DNA of 64,000 bases from Rhodospirillaceae bacterium. Lineage in GTDB: Bacteria > Pseudomonadota > Alphaproteobacteria > Bin65. The notes under the pieces were generated by a model. It was not told where the DNA came from. It did not search any database and worked only from the letters and a program-made list of their open reading frames with translations. The stretch is from assembly GCA_011523655.1 (NCBI GenBank), contig WTGH01000038.1, forward strand, positions 1 through 64,000, written 5' to 3'. Positions 42,443-51,569 of the stretch are shown here, piece after piece. Numbering within the stretch: position 1 is the stretch's first letter; each line of letters opens with the position of its first letter. Position numbers and translations under genes: made by a program.

Positions 42443-42463
42443 CCGGGCGCAATCAGCGCCCGG
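42443..42463 (-). promoter_or_regulatory. Perfect stem-loop between binding-protein and ureohydrolase genes
   Basis: CCGGGCGC (42443-42450) and GCGCCCGG (42456-42463) form an 8-bp stem with a 5-nt loop, 27 bp before the ureohydrolase start. No U-tract on the minus strand. It sits downstream of a binding-protein gene, like the hairpin at 4830-4857, and may likewise protect that message. Confidence 0.5.
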
Positions 42464-42696
42464 ACCATGACGATCGGGCCTGCGGCTTGCCGGACTTCAC
42501 GGTATCGTGGTGCCTGAAGACCGAACGCCACGGGCGCCCGGCCGAGCGGCGTCGGCAACGGCGGCACTGACAAAAAATCAAGCTCACGCCGGGAACGGCC
42601 TGCACTGTATCCGCAAATTGACTTGCGGAAGGTGCAAGCGGGCAGGCGGCGCATTCGGCCGTTTCCGGACTGTGCTCCAGCTCCCTACCGGGCCCG

Positions 42697-44310
42697 TTAT
42701 TTCGCCAGATAGACGTCGGCAAACGATTCGTGGATGCCCAGCGGCGTGATCGCGTGGTTCTTGACCTTCTTGTTGTAAATCGTCACCAACTTGGTGAAGT
42801 TGATGTCGATTGCCGGCAGGTCGGCGACGACCTTTCGTTGAAACTCCTTGAACAGTTCCGCCCGCTTTGCGGCATCCGTTTCGACCTGAGCCGCTTCAAG
42901 CAGTTTGTCGACTTCCGGATTCGAATACCCCGAGCCGTTGGAGAACGGTACGCCGGGCTTGAAGTTCTTGGACCAGTACAATCGTTGCACGCCCAGCGTC
43001 GGATCGGCCGTGTTGTTCATCCAGTGATTGGTGAAATCGAACTTGCGCTGGATATAGACCGTGCGAACGTAGGTCGGGAAATCCGTACTGCGCAGTTCCA
43101 ACTCGATCCCGATCTTACCCAGCACCTGTTTCAGATACTCTGCGGTTCGCCTGAACGTATCGCCGAACGGCAGGAAATTGTGCGTCAGCCTGAAGCGGAC
43201 GCCGTCGCTCCCGCGTTTGAATCCTGCTTCGTCCAACAATTGCTCGGACTTTTTGGGATCGAGGGGATAGGTCGGTGTGTCCGCCGTGTAGTAGCGCGCC
43301 AGATCGCTGTGAATCGGGCCCGTCGCCGGTTTGCCGAAGCCGTACCAGATGTTGTCGACGATGAACTTCTTGTCGATTGCGTGTGCGATCGCCTGGCGCA
43401 CCTTGCGATGCTTCAGATACTTGTTCTCGAGGTTGAACTCCATGCGCGCGACAATCGAGAGATAGCTGTACCCGCGCAGTTCGACACCGAGATGACCCAG
43501 CGACCCCAACCGCGCCACATCGGAGAGCGGGACCGGGTTGTTGCCGCCCAAATGCGCCTCCCCCGTTTCGAAGGCCACCGCGCGCGCAGCGGAATCCGGG
43601 ATCAGCCGGAAGATGATGCGGTCGAGATACGGCTTGCCCTTGTCCCAATAGTCCGGGTTGCGCTCGACGATGATGCTCTCGCCTTTCTTCCAGCTTACGA
43701 ACTTGAAGGGTCCGGTACCGACCGGCGCATTGCTCGTGGGATTGGCCTTGATATTCGTCCCCTCGTACAGATGCTTCGGGATGATGGGCGACTCCGCCGC
43801 GGCCAGGGCATTCATCATATACGGCGCCGGCTTGCTCAATTTGAGCACCACGGTATGGGAATCAGGTGTCTGAATGCCGGTTACATTGGCGAAAGTCGCG
43901 CGCCCTCGCGGATGATGTTGCTTGAGTGTGTTGATCGAAAATGCGACGTCCGCGGCCGTAAAGTCCTTGCCGTCGTGCCATTTCACGCCTTGGCGGAGTT
44001 TGAAGGTAATTTCCAGTCCGTTCTTGCTCACTGCCCACGATGTTGCGAGCGCGGGTTTGAGATTGTAGTCGAAATCGTAACTGACGAGTCCCTCGACGAT
44101 TTTCGGCCCGACCACATAGGTCGGACTCGCGCTTGTTGCGGCGCCGACCAGCGTGGACGGCTGGGGATGCAGTGTCATTACCAGGGTTCCGCCCCGGTTC
44201 GGTGTTTGCGCGTTGGCGCCGCCGAACGCGAGAACGGCAACCGCGACAAAGGCTGCCCCGGCAAACGCGGACATTGAAAACTGCCGCAGATTCGGCTTGG
44301 AAACAGTCAT
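42697..44310 (-). CDS. Peptide-type ABC transporter substrate-binding protein (DppA/OppA-like, SBP family 5)
   Basis: A 537-aa exported protein. ATG 44310 has GGGAGGG upstream and starts a signal peptide (FSMSAFAGAAFVAVAVLAFG, cleavage near ANA-Q). Mature landmarks are GGTLVMTLHPQPSTLVGAAT, LEITFKLRQGVKWHDGKDFT, VAFSINTLKQHHPRGR and VPFSNGSGYSNPEVDKLLEA, all typical of the DppA/OppA family. It is the only family-5 binding protein in the window and so the likely partner of DppBCDF (36127-39943), although it is transcribed from the opposite strand. A longer open frame to 44388 adds only an Arg-rich leader and is not favoured. Confidence 0.9.
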   Translation of the reverse strand: MTVSKPNLRQFSMSAFAGAAFVAVAVLAFGGANAQTPNRGGTLVMTLHPQPSTLVGAATSASPTYVVGPKIVEGLVSYDFDYNLKPALATSWAVSKNGLEITFKLRQGVKWHDGKDFTAADVAFSINTLKQHHPRGRATFANVTGIQTPDSHTVVLKLSKPAPYMMNALAAAESPIIPKHLYEGTNIKANPTSNAPVGTGPFKFVSWKKGESIIVERNPDYWDKGKPYLDRIIFRLIPDSAARAVAFETGEAHLGGNNPVPLSDVARLGSLGHLGVELRGYSYLSIVARMEFNLENKYLKHRKVRQAIAHAIDKKFIVDNIWYGFGKPATGPIHSDLARYYTADTPTYPLDPKKSEQLLDEAGFKRGSDGVRFRLTHNFLPFGDTFRRTAEYLKQVLGKIGIELELRSTDFPTYVRTVYIQRKFDFTNHWMNNTADPTLGVQRLYWSKNFKPGVPFSNGSGYSNPEVDKLLEAAQVETDAAKRAELFKEFQRKVVADLPAIDINFTKLVTIYNKKVKNHAITPLGIHESFADVYLAK

Positions 44311-44764
44311 CAGGCCCTCCCGTCGCACCGCCAACCGGTCGCCCGATCGCGACACGGTCGGAATGCAGTTGCAAAGCCCCCCCGACAAGAACGCTAGGAC
44401 CCGCTTCCATTCGCTAAGCGGTCACTTCATTCTTGGTGTGGTTGATTCCGGGAACCGGGCCTGACCGTGGAGGACTCGACGACAAGTGTATCGGAAAATC
44501 CTCGAGTCTGCAATCGGCAAGCGGATCCGGCCACGATCTTCGCGGCCCTTGAGGCGACAGTCGGCCTGGCAACGAACCGACCGTTTCAGCAGGCATTCCT
44601 GAGATTTGCTCCTGTACCAAAACACCGATAAAGCCGGTCGGAGCGAGATCGTGACCGTCAGGCTGCATCGGATGGCCCGGTGCGCCAAGGCGAATCCGGC
44701 GGCGTAGCGGCACACCCTGGCCAAGCGGCAGTGGACCGGGGACCCGCCGTGCTATGGTGTTGAC
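44311..44764. other. Intergenic region without recognisable genes
   Basis: About 450 bp between the start of the peptide-type binding protein and the end of the SsuC-like permease, both on the minus strand. It should contain the promoter of the binding-protein operon (upstream of 44310), but I see no convincing hexamer pair. Short open frames here are Arg/Pro-rich and show no family pattern. Confidence 0.5.
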
Positions 44765-45535
44765 TCAGGCCCTCAGGTAACGGCCGAAGCCGCGTTTGAA
44801 TACGGCCTGAATGCCGTAGTCGCAGATCAGTCCGACCGTGCCCAGCGCCAGGATACCGAGGAAGATCAGGTCGGTCGCCATGTAGAGGCGGCTGGTGAAG
44901 ATCAGGAAGCCGAGCCCCTCGTCGGACGCCAGCATCTCGGCCGCGATCAGCATCATGAAGCCGTTGCCGAGCCCGATGCGAAGGCCGGTGACGATGAAGG
45001 GGACGGTTGCCGGCAGGGTGACGTAGAGGAAGATGTGGGCGTGACCGGCGCCGAAGCAGCGCGCCGCACGCAACTTGTTGGGCGCGATGGCGAAGACGCC
45101 CGTCATGGTGTTGAGCATCACCATGAAGGTCACTCCGTAGGTGATCAGCATCACCTTGCTGACTTCACCGACGCCGGCCCAGATGGTGAAGGGGGTGATC
45201 CAGGCGATCGCCGGCACGAAGCGCAGAAACTGGATCGTCGGCTCGAAGAAGTCGCGGACCGGGCGGAACGACGCAATCAGCAGCCCCAGCACGACGCCGA
45301 GCAGGCCGCCCGCGGCCCAGCCCGCGAAAACCCGGGCGAGGCTGGCGCCGATATGGATCCAGAGCTCCCCCGAGAGAGCTTGGGCGAAGAATATCTGCAA
45401 CGTGTCGGTAGCCGACGGGAAGAGGACGTTATCGAACGCAGCAGCGGCCGCCTGCCACAATACGAGGCCGCCCACGATGGAAATCAGGCCGATGGCGGCC
45501 GGTCGGCCGAGACGGAGCGCACTGCTGTCGCTCAC
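44765..45535 (-). CDS. Nitrate/sulfonate/taurine-type ABC transporter permease (SsuC-like), second copy
   Basis: A 256-aa permease. GTG 45535 is preceded by GAGGCGGGGG spanning the upstream stop, giving an N-terminus just before the first helix (IGLISIVGGLVLWQAAAAAF). Landmarks are HIGASLARVFAGWAAGGLLG, FLRFVPAIAWITPFTIWAGV and the coupling loop RAARCFGAGHAHIFLYVTLP. The relationship to the adjacent permease is clear (both have LRAARCFGA and AEMLA.D.GLGFL), so the pair is an old duplication making a heterodimeric channel. Confidence 0.9.
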   Translation of the reverse strand: MSDSSALRLGRPAAIGLISIVGGLVLWQAAAAAFDNVLFPSATDTLQIFFAQALSGELWIHIGASLARVFAGWAAGGLLGVVLGLLIASFRPVRDFFEPTIQFLRFVPAIAWITPFTIWAGVGEVSKVMLITYGVTFMVMLNTMTGVFAIAPNKLRAARCFGAGHAHIFLYVTLPATVPFIVTGLRIGLGNGFMMLIAAEMLASDEGLGFLIFTSRLYMATDLIFLGILALGTVGLICDYGIQAVFKRGFGRYLRA

Positions 45536-45545
45536 GGCCCCCGCC

Positions 45546-46358
45546 TCATATCGATAGCCGATAGGGCCGGAACACGGTGTCGTTAACGACGACCAGCGCC
45601 CGGTCGGCCAGGAAGCCGATGACCCCGAGGCAGATGATGGCGACAAAGATGTGGTCCACGGCCAGCCATTGGCGGCTCACCCAGCTGAGAAAGCCGAGTC
45701 CGGCATCGGCGGCCAGCATCTCGGCCGCGACGATGGTGGCGAAGGAGTTGGCCATCGCGAGTCGCGAGCCGGCCAGTGCATAGGCGAGCGCGGAGGGAAC
45801 GATGACCCAAAGGAATATCTGCCATGGCCGGGCGCCGAAGCAGCGTGCCGCACGCAGCCGGTTGACCGGCACGCCGAACACGCCTTCCATGGTGTTGACC
45901 ATGACAATGAAGGTGGTGGTGTAGACGATCAGCGCGACTTTGCTGGCCTCGCCGCTCCCCAGCCACAGCAGGGCCATGGAGAGCCAGGCAATCGGCGAAA
46001 TGAAACGGAAGAAATGGATGTAGGGGTACAGGAGATGGCGGATCAGCGGCACATATCCCGCCGCCAGCCCGACGGCGAAGCCAGCCAGGGAGCCGATGGC
46101 AAAACCGAGGCCGATGCGTTGCAGGCTGGCCAGCACGTCCCGCCACAACTGTCCGTCTTCGAGCAAGGCAACGAAGCCCGCGTAGGTCGCGGCCGGCCCC
46201 GGAAACAGGCGTTGGGTGGCGAATGTCTCGCTGGCGTGGTGCCACAAAAGCAACAGGCAGGCCGGACCAAGACCGTAGAGTGCCAGCCGCAATCCGATCG
46301 CCGTCCGTTGCCGGCGGACCCGGACGCGCGCCCTGCCCGTCGCCGAAGGCGCGGTCAT
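45546..46358 (-). CDS. Nitrate/sulfonate/taurine-type ABC transporter permease (SsuC-like), first copy
   Basis: A 270-aa permease with six predicted helices. VLASLQRIGLGFAIGSLAGF, FFRFISPIAWLSMALLWLGS and the coupling loop RAARCFGARPWQIFLWVIVP are characteristic. It overlaps the upstream ATPase gene by four bases (ATGA), and the second permease begins 10 bp beyond its stop. With ATPase, two permeases and binding protein in order on the minus strand, the transporter is complete. Confidence 0.9.
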   Translation of the reverse strand: MTAPSATGRARVRVRRQRTAIGLRLALYGLGPACLLLLWHHASETFATQRLFPGPAATYAGFVALLEDGQLWRDVLASLQRIGLGFAIGSLAGFAVGLAAGYVPLIRHLLYPYIHFFRFISPIAWLSMALLWLGSGEASKVALIVYTTTFIVMVNTMEGVFGVPVNRLRAARCFGARPWQIFLWVIVPSALAYALAGSRLAMANSFATIVAAEMLAADAGLGFLSWVSRQWLAVDHIFVAIICLGVIGFLADRALVVVNDTVFRPYRLSI

Positions 46359-47161
46359 TGCCCGTCCATGAGGGCTCTGCGGGATTCCTCGGCGAGCAAT
46401 TCGTTGAGCTGCCCGTAGGCCGCCCCGAAGGCCGGGTCCGACCTGGAGCGCGGGCGCGGCAGGTCGATCGGCACAACCTGCTTGATTATCGATTCGGGGC
46501 CCGCCGTCATGACGCCGACCCGGTCAGCCAGCAGGACCGCCTCGGCGATATCGTGGGTGATGAACAGGATCGTGACCCGGTTGTTCTCCCAGATCCGCGC
46601 CAGCTCGTCCTGCAGGACCGACCGGGTCTGCGCATCCAGGGCGCCGAAGGGCTCGTCCATCAGCAGCACCAGGGAGTCGCAGACCAGCGCCCGCACCAGC
46701 TGCACCCGCTGCTTCATCCCGCCGGACAGCTCGCTCGGGTACTTATGCCGGTGCCCCGCCAGCCCGACCATTTGCAGGAACGGCCGCGCCCGCCGGTGCC
46801 GTTCCCGCCGCGACAGGCCCGCGGCGCGCAGAGAGAAGGTGACGTTTTCCTCCACCGTCAGCCATGGGTAGAGGGAGTCCTCGCCCTGGAAGATCACGGC
46901 GCGCTCGACTCCCGGCTCGACGACCGGTTCTCCATCCACCAGCACCTGTCCGGCGCTGGGATGCTCGAAACCGGCGAGCAGGTTGAGTGCCGTGGTCTTG
47001 CCGCAGCCGGAAGGCCCGATCAGGACAAAGAATTCCCCGCGCCCGATGGCGAGGTCCACGCTCCTGAGTATCCAGGGCGCGTCCCTGCCGCCGAAGCGAA
47101 AACTGACGTCGACGAAGGAGACCAGGGGCCGGAAGGCCCCTTCGTCTCCCGTAGCCGACAT
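46355..47161 (-). CDS. Nitrate/sulfonate/taurine-type ABC transporter ATPase (SsuB/TauB-like)
   Basis: A 268-aa ATPase. Walker A is GPSGCGKTTALNLLAG, the Q-loop FQGEDSLYPWLTVEENVTF, the signature LSGGMKQRVQLVRAL and Walker B LVLLMDEPFGALDAQTR, with H-loop FITHD. It lies 14 bp after the binding-protein gene and is coupled to the first permease by ATGA. Confidence 0.92.
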   Translation of the reverse strand: MSATGDEGAFRPLVSFVDVSFRFGGRDAPWILRSVDLAIGRGEFFVLIGPSGCGKTTALNLLAGFEHPSAGQVLVDGEPVVEPGVERAVIFQGEDSLYPWLTVEENVTFSLRAAGLSRRERHRRARPFLQMVGLAGHRHKYPSELSGGMKQRVQLVRALVCDSLVLLMDEPFGALDAQTRSVLQDELARIWENNRVTILFITHDIAEAVLLADRVGVMTAGPESIIKQVVPIDLPRPRSRSDPAFGAAYGQLNELLAEESRRALMDGQ

Positions 47162-47175
47162 GGCGCCTGTCGCGA

Positions 47176-48150
47176 TTACTTGACGCGCGCCGGATCAATC
47201 TGCTTCAGCAGATCGGCATGGAGGTAGCTGTCGACCAGGGCCTTGGGGTCGGCGACCTTGATCAGACCCTTGTCGGCCATCCACCGGGCCTCTTCATAGA
47301 GCAGCTCGCGCAGTTCCGTATCCAGCCTGAGGCCCCACTGGATCTTCTTGATGTCGCCGGCGAACCGGTCGGCCTTGCCGCGGAAGGCCTTGGCCATGAT
47401 TTTGGCGGCTTCGTCGACGTTCTTCGGGATCCAGGCGACCGCCTCGTCGACGGCGCGCAACAGGGCGAGTGCCACCTTGGGCTTGTCGCGCACGAAATCT
47501 CCATGGAACGAGATCATGGCGTCGGCGAAGGGTTGCAGGTTGTCGTCGCCGCCCCAGGCCAGGATGCGCGAGCCCTTGACGATTTCCCGGGCACGACTGC
47601 ACCAGGGCTGCCAGTTGAAGAAGGCGACGATCTGGCCGCCCCGGAGTGCCGTGATGGTTTCCGGCGGCGACAGGTTGATGGTCTTGACGTTGCCCAGCTT
47701 GTGGAGCGCCGTGTAGCGCGACCACCAGAACTCCGAACTGGAGCCGGTCATGAAGCCAACGGTCTTGCCCTCGAGGTCTTTCGGGCTCTTGACCGCCGCG
47801 ACCGAGGCGGCACAGCTGATCAGCGGGGCTTTCAGCGCCGCGGCGACGCCGACGAAATTCGCACCCTTGGACTTGCCCCTGAGCGTCGGCAGGCCGCCGT
47901 TGGTGCCGGAGGCGACGATGTCGCCGGCCGCCACCGCCTGCAGGGCGAGCGAACCGCCCTCGAACGTCTTGGCCGTGATGTCGATCCCGTGTTTGGCGCC
48001 GAATCCCTTTTCCTTGGCGACCACCCAAAAGCCTTGTGTCACGTCAATTCCGCCGCCGACCGCGACGGACGTCTGCGCCGATGCGGCGGTGGGCATGCCA
48101 ACGCACAGCGCCAGCAGGCCCGCTCCGACAGTATTGCGAAAAATAATCAT
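47176..48150 (-). CDS. ABC transporter substrate-binding protein (SsuA/TauA/NMT1-like)
   Basis: A 324-aa exported protein. ATG 48150 follows GGGAGGAG and begins a signal peptide (MIIFRNTVGAGLLALCVGMP, cleavage near ASA-Q, residue 26). Mature landmarks are VAKEKGFGAKHGIDITAKTF, LALQAVAAGDIVASG, LEGKTVGFMTGSSSEFWWSR and RGGQIVAFFNWQPWCSR, the two-lobed type 2 fold shared by sulfonate, taurine, thiamine-precursor and aromatic-acid receptors. The ligand is unknown. It is first in its operon, followed by ATPase and two permeases. Confidence 0.9.
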   Translation of the reverse strand: MIIFRNTVGAGLLALCVGMPTAASAQTSVAVGGGIDVTQGFWVVAKEKGFGAKHGIDITAKTFEGGSLALQAVAAGDIVASGTNGGLPTLRGKSKGANFVGVAAALKAPLISCAASVAAVKSPKDLEGKTVGFMTGSSSEFWWSRYTALHKLGNVKTINLSPPETITALRGGQIVAFFNWQPWCSRAREIVKGSRILAWGGDDNLQPFADAMISFHGDFVRDKPKVALALLRAVDEAVAWIPKNVDEAAKIMAKAFRGKADRFAGDIKKIQWGLRLDTELRELLYEEARWMADKGLIKVADPKALVDSYLHADLLKQIDPARVK

Positions 48151-48384
48151 TATCCGTCTCCTCCCAAGTTCGATGGATTGCGTGGTCGAACGGCCCAAAG
48201 TATTCAACACCTCGGAATAGGTTGCAATACACGCAATCCGAGGGTGCGTTCGGTGGAGGAGCGCCCGGGCGTCGTCGGTCGTCTTGAGCGGCGCAGCGCC
48301 GGCGATCGACCTGCCTGCCGGAGCGGCCGGCAGCGCCGTCGCAGCATTCCCGGCAATCCCGCCCCGGACTCCGCGGATCGAAGC

Positions 48385-49284
48385 CTACCGGGCCGAGACA
48401 TCCAAACCGGCGGCACCGAAGGACCTGGCATCCGGCGCCCGGAGGCTCGCCTTGTAGGCTGTCGCGTTGTCGGATGCGAGATGGTGCTCCGCCAGTTCCA
48501 GGGCTGTCGCCCACCAGACGTCGTCGTATTGGCGGATGTGTTCGAAGAGGCGGCGGAGCATCCGCACGATATGGCCGTGGCCGGCGATCCAGGGATGCAC
48601 GGTGATGGTGTAAAGATCGCCGAATTCGCGCACGCCTTCAAACACCTCGATCCAGGACTCGAGGACCTGGCCGGGATCCGGCGGATAGGTCTTGTCGGCG
48701 GGGCCGCCGGTGCAGCGGAAATAGGTCGTATCCGCCACCGTCGCCAGGACCGGAACTTCCACGAGTCCGTCAACGACATAGGGATGGTCGTAGCCCATCA
48801 ACGAGCTGTCGTAGGTGAAATCCCTGGCCAGAAGCGTCGCGACCATATCGGCGGTCATGTGCCAGTAGGGCGCGCGGTAGCCGCGCGGGCGCGTTTCGAC
48901 CTGTGCGGCGAAAACGGCCAGCGATTGCTCGACCACCGCCATGTTTTCGGCGGCGCTGAGTGCCGCGACGGATTCGTGACAGTAGCCGTGCAATCCGGCC
49001 TCGTGCCCCCGCTCGGCAAGCGTCGGAAGAATGCGCGGATACTGCTCGGCTATCAGGCCCGGCACATAGAAGCTGCCCTTGACCCCGAACTCGTCGAGCA
49101 GGTCGAGCAGCCGGTAGATGCCGACCCGCGGCCCGAACCGCCGTTGATCCAGGCTCTCGACATGAACAATGGGCTTGTCCCGATGCTGCCAGAGATAAGG
49201 GGACTCGCCGTCGATATCCGATGTGAAAGCGACGGCGCAACGCATGCCCGGAGGCCATCGGTAGGTCCGCGTCGTATCTGCCAT
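48385..49284 (-). CDS. Polysaccharide deacetylase-fold (NodB/PuuE-like) enzyme
   Basis: A 299-aa NodB-homology protein without signal peptide. Metal and catalytic motifs are present: AFTSDIDGE (the TFDD-like motif), HGYCHES (H-x3-H), RGYRAPYWH and, near the C-terminus, ITVHPWIAGHG with the late His. The cytoplasmic location and layout resemble PuuE-type allantoinases and related cyclic-imide/amide hydrolases more than chitin deacetylases. ATG 49284 follows GGAGGG; an upstream open frame to 49428 runs into the divergent gene. It diverges from the DUF1028 gene across 149 bp that must hold both promoters. Confidence 0.85.
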   Translation of the reverse strand: MADTTRTYRWPPGMRCAVAFTSDIDGESPYLWQHRDKPIVHVESLDQRRFGPRVGIYRLLDLLDEFGVKGSFYVPGLIAEQYPRILPTLAERGHEAGLHGYCHESVAALSAAENMAVVEQSLAVFAAQVETRPRGYRAPYWHMTADMVATLLARDFTYDSSLMGYDHPYVVDGLVEVPVLATVADTTYFRCTGGPADKTYPPDPGQVLESWIEVFEGVREFGDLYTITVHPWIAGHGHIVRMLRRLFEHIRQYDDVWWATALELAEHHLASDNATAYKASLRAPDARSFGAAGLDVSAR

Positions 49285-49433
49285 CGCGCCCTCCTGTATC
49301 GGATCGCCTCCGGCCGGCCGCGGATTATCTTGCCTGCAATTCGTCTGCCTGCCAATTGACGATGGGGCCGGGGCCGCAGTGGCCTCCGGACTAAATATGC
49401 AGCGCCGGCATGGCGCGGAAGGGGACACGAATC

Positions 49434-50165
49434 ATGGCATTCGAACTCGGCGTATCTTCCCACACGCTGACCATCATCGGTCGCTGCGCCGAGACCGGTT
49501 ATCTGGGTGTGGCGATCGCGACCAGTCCGCCGGCCGTCGGCGCACGTTGCCCGTTGGTCCGCACAAATCTGGCGGCCGTCTGCAGCCAGGCCTACGCCAA
49601 CCCGGCATTGAGTCGGGTAGCGCTCGACCTGCTGGAACAGGGGCACGCGCCGGACAGGGTACTCGACGATATCCGCGCCTCGGACGCGTGGGCCGAATAC
49701 CGTCAGATCGGCATTGTCGACCGGGAGGGCCGCTCTGCGGTCTTCACGGGCGCGCAGAATTCCGACTGGAAAGGCCACATCAACGACACGGATTTTGTCG
49801 CCATGGGCAACTATCTCCATGGGGCTGCGGCGGTCGAGGCGACGGCGGAGACCTTCAGGAATTCCCGGGGAGAGATAATCGAGGAACGCCTGTTGTGGGC
49901 GCTGGAGGCGGGCCGGGACGCGGGCGGCGACCTGGACGGCCACGCCTCGTCGGCATTGGTGGTGCACGGGCGGGACGACTACCCGCGGACCGACCTCAGG
50001 GTCGACCTCTTCGCGGCGAGCGAAAGCCGCGCCGAGCAGGACGCGGTCGACGAGCTGCGCCGGATCTTTACGGTCTACAGGCCGTTGATCCCATACTACG
50101 AGCAACGCCCGCGGAACCCTAACATCGGCAATTGGCGCGAGTGGTTGCAGGAGCAGGGCTTTTGA
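49434..50165 (+). CDS. DUF1028 family protein
   Basis: A 243-aa protein of the DUF1028 family, recognised by LTIIGRCAETGYLGVAIATS near the start, VGARCPLVRTNLAAVCSQAY, LDLLEQGHAPDRVLDDI, IGIVDREGRSAVFTG and the late DLRVDLFAAS. DUF1028 proteins have an Ntn-hydrolase-like appearance and occur near amide/peptide-catabolic genes, but their reaction is unknown. ATG 49434 has GGAAGGGGA upstream and is preferred over ATG 49410. It is divergent from the PuuE-like gene, and the two may act on related compounds. Confidence 0.88.
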   Translation: MAFELGVSSHTLTIIGRCAETGYLGVAIATSPPAVGARCPLVRTNLAAVCSQAYANPALSRVALDLLEQGHAPDRVLDDIRASDAWAEYRQIGIVDREGRSAVFTGAQNSDWKGHINDTDFVAMGNYLHGAAAVEATAETFRNSRGEIIEERLLWALEAGRDAGGDLDGHASSALVVHGRDDYPRTDLRVDLFAASESRAEQDAVDELRRIFTVYRPLIPYYEQRPRNPNIGNWREWLQEQGF

Positions 50166-50466
50166 TCGGTGCGTAGGTTCAACGCTACTCGGCACGGGAC
50201 CTCATTGATTTAAATTGATTCAGTGGAACCAGAGTTGAGGACCGAACGACAGTGATCGACCGTGCCGGACAATCGTCGTGGAATCTGGCCTGGCTCCTGC
50301 CGGTTTTGCTGAGGCGGCTGATCAATTCAGATGGCGTACGATCGGTGAATTGAGCGCCGATCAGCAGGCTAACCCGTTGATTGTTCCCAACCCCGTAGGG
50401 TCAGGTCCGGGCGTCGGAAATCACCGTCGCTACGAACTGCATGGTTGTTCATCCGCCGACCTACTG
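50166..50466. other. Intergenic region at the edge of the integrase scar
   Basis: About 300 bp between the DUF1028 gene and the first integrase pseudogene, with no gene. A patch TTGATTTAAATTGATT (about 50206-50221) is AT-rich. No tRNA or tmRNA end was recognised that could serve as an attachment site. Confidence 0.45.
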
Positions 50467-51551
50467 TTAGTCCTCGCCGAGGATGTCGTCCGCGATGCTG
50501 TCGGAAATCCGGATCGCGACCTGCCGCACGGAGTCGTCCGCCAAGTGGGCGTAACGCGCCGTCGTCTCGACCCGGCTGTGGCCGAGCAGCCGGCCAATCG
50601 CCGGCAGGGTCTCGCCGAGCGCGAGGGCCCGGGAGGCGAAGCTGTGCCTCAGGTCGTGCAGACGCACGTCACGCAGGCCGGCCCGCGCTCGGACCTTTTG
50701 CCAGGGGCCGTCGATGCTGCGCAGGTGCCGGCCGGCGCGGCCGGCGATGACGAACGGAATGCCGGACGCCCGGGGAATGCCGGTCAGTACGTTCGCCGTC
50801 TCGGGCGACAGCGACACTGTCCGGGTGCCAGTCTTGCTGTCCGTTAGGCGAATCTCGCCTGCGTCCGTATCGACCGCATCCCAGCGCAGGGTCAGGATCT
50901 CGTTGCGCCGGCAGCCGGTCAGCATGAGCAGGCGCAGCGCTGGCGCGGGCGGTATTTCCGAATCTGCCGGCAGGGGTTGCTGCCTGCGGGCACTGCGCCC
51001 CGGTCCGCGGCCGACGGGTAGATGCGCGCCAGCAGGTCGACCGCCTGGTCGGCCATGACAGGCCGGTCCCGGAGCGCTTCGTGGAACCAAGCGACCTTGA
51101 CCCGGTCCACGGCGAGGGCGGACAGCGTGCCGAAGGCTGGCAGAATGTGCTTTTCGATCGCGAACCGGTAGGCCGCCGCCGTGGCCAGCTTGCAGCGCGC
51201 CGCGACATGGTCTTCGAGGAACCGCCGGGCGAGCTCTGCAACTGTCGGGCCGTTAGCCTGCCGAACCGTCGGCGGCTCCGGCACCGGCTCCTCGCCGGCC
51301 TTAATGCGGGAGACGATCAGGGCGGCCCGGCGCCGGGCCTCCTCGGCGGTGACGACGCCGTGCCGCCCGATGGCGATCCGACTGGCCGGCTTGCCGCCGG
51401 CCCGGGTCTGCACGACATTGGTCTTGCCGCTGTTTGGATAGACCCGCACGCCAAAGCCGCTGAGCTCGCTGTCCCAGAACACGGTGTCCTTCTCGACCTT
51501 CAGCGCGTCGACCGTGCGCTTGGAGATGGTGCGGATCCTGAGAACTGCCAT
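50467..51551 (-). pseudogene. Tyrosine integrase pseudogene 1 (internal deletion with frame change)
   Basis: The N-terminal half reads from 51551 (ISKRTVDALKVEKDTVFWDS then SGFGVRVYPNSGKTNVVQTR), a DUF4102-like arm domain followed by the core-binding domain. It ends at IRKY near 50955. The catalytic domain resumes in another frame at ALRLLMLTGCRRNEI and keeps TGCRR, HDLRHSFAS and LGHSRVETTARYAHL, i.e. all RHRHY residues. Compared with the neighbouring copy, about 33 residues between IRKY and ALRLL are missing, so a deletion of roughly 100 bp also shifted the frame (about 50941-50955). It is inactive. Confidence 0.85.
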
Positions 51552-51569
51552 CGTCCGTTGTCACCCGGT

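Noticed and set aside
47218..49359. A 713-codon plus-strand open frame over binding-protein and deacetylase genes
   Set aside because: It spans two opposite-strand genes and the gap between them and has no family pattern.
50166..50466. A tRNA attachment site next to the integrase pseudogenes
   Set aside because: No cloverleaf or tRNA 3' end could be recognised in this interval or in 52760-53467.
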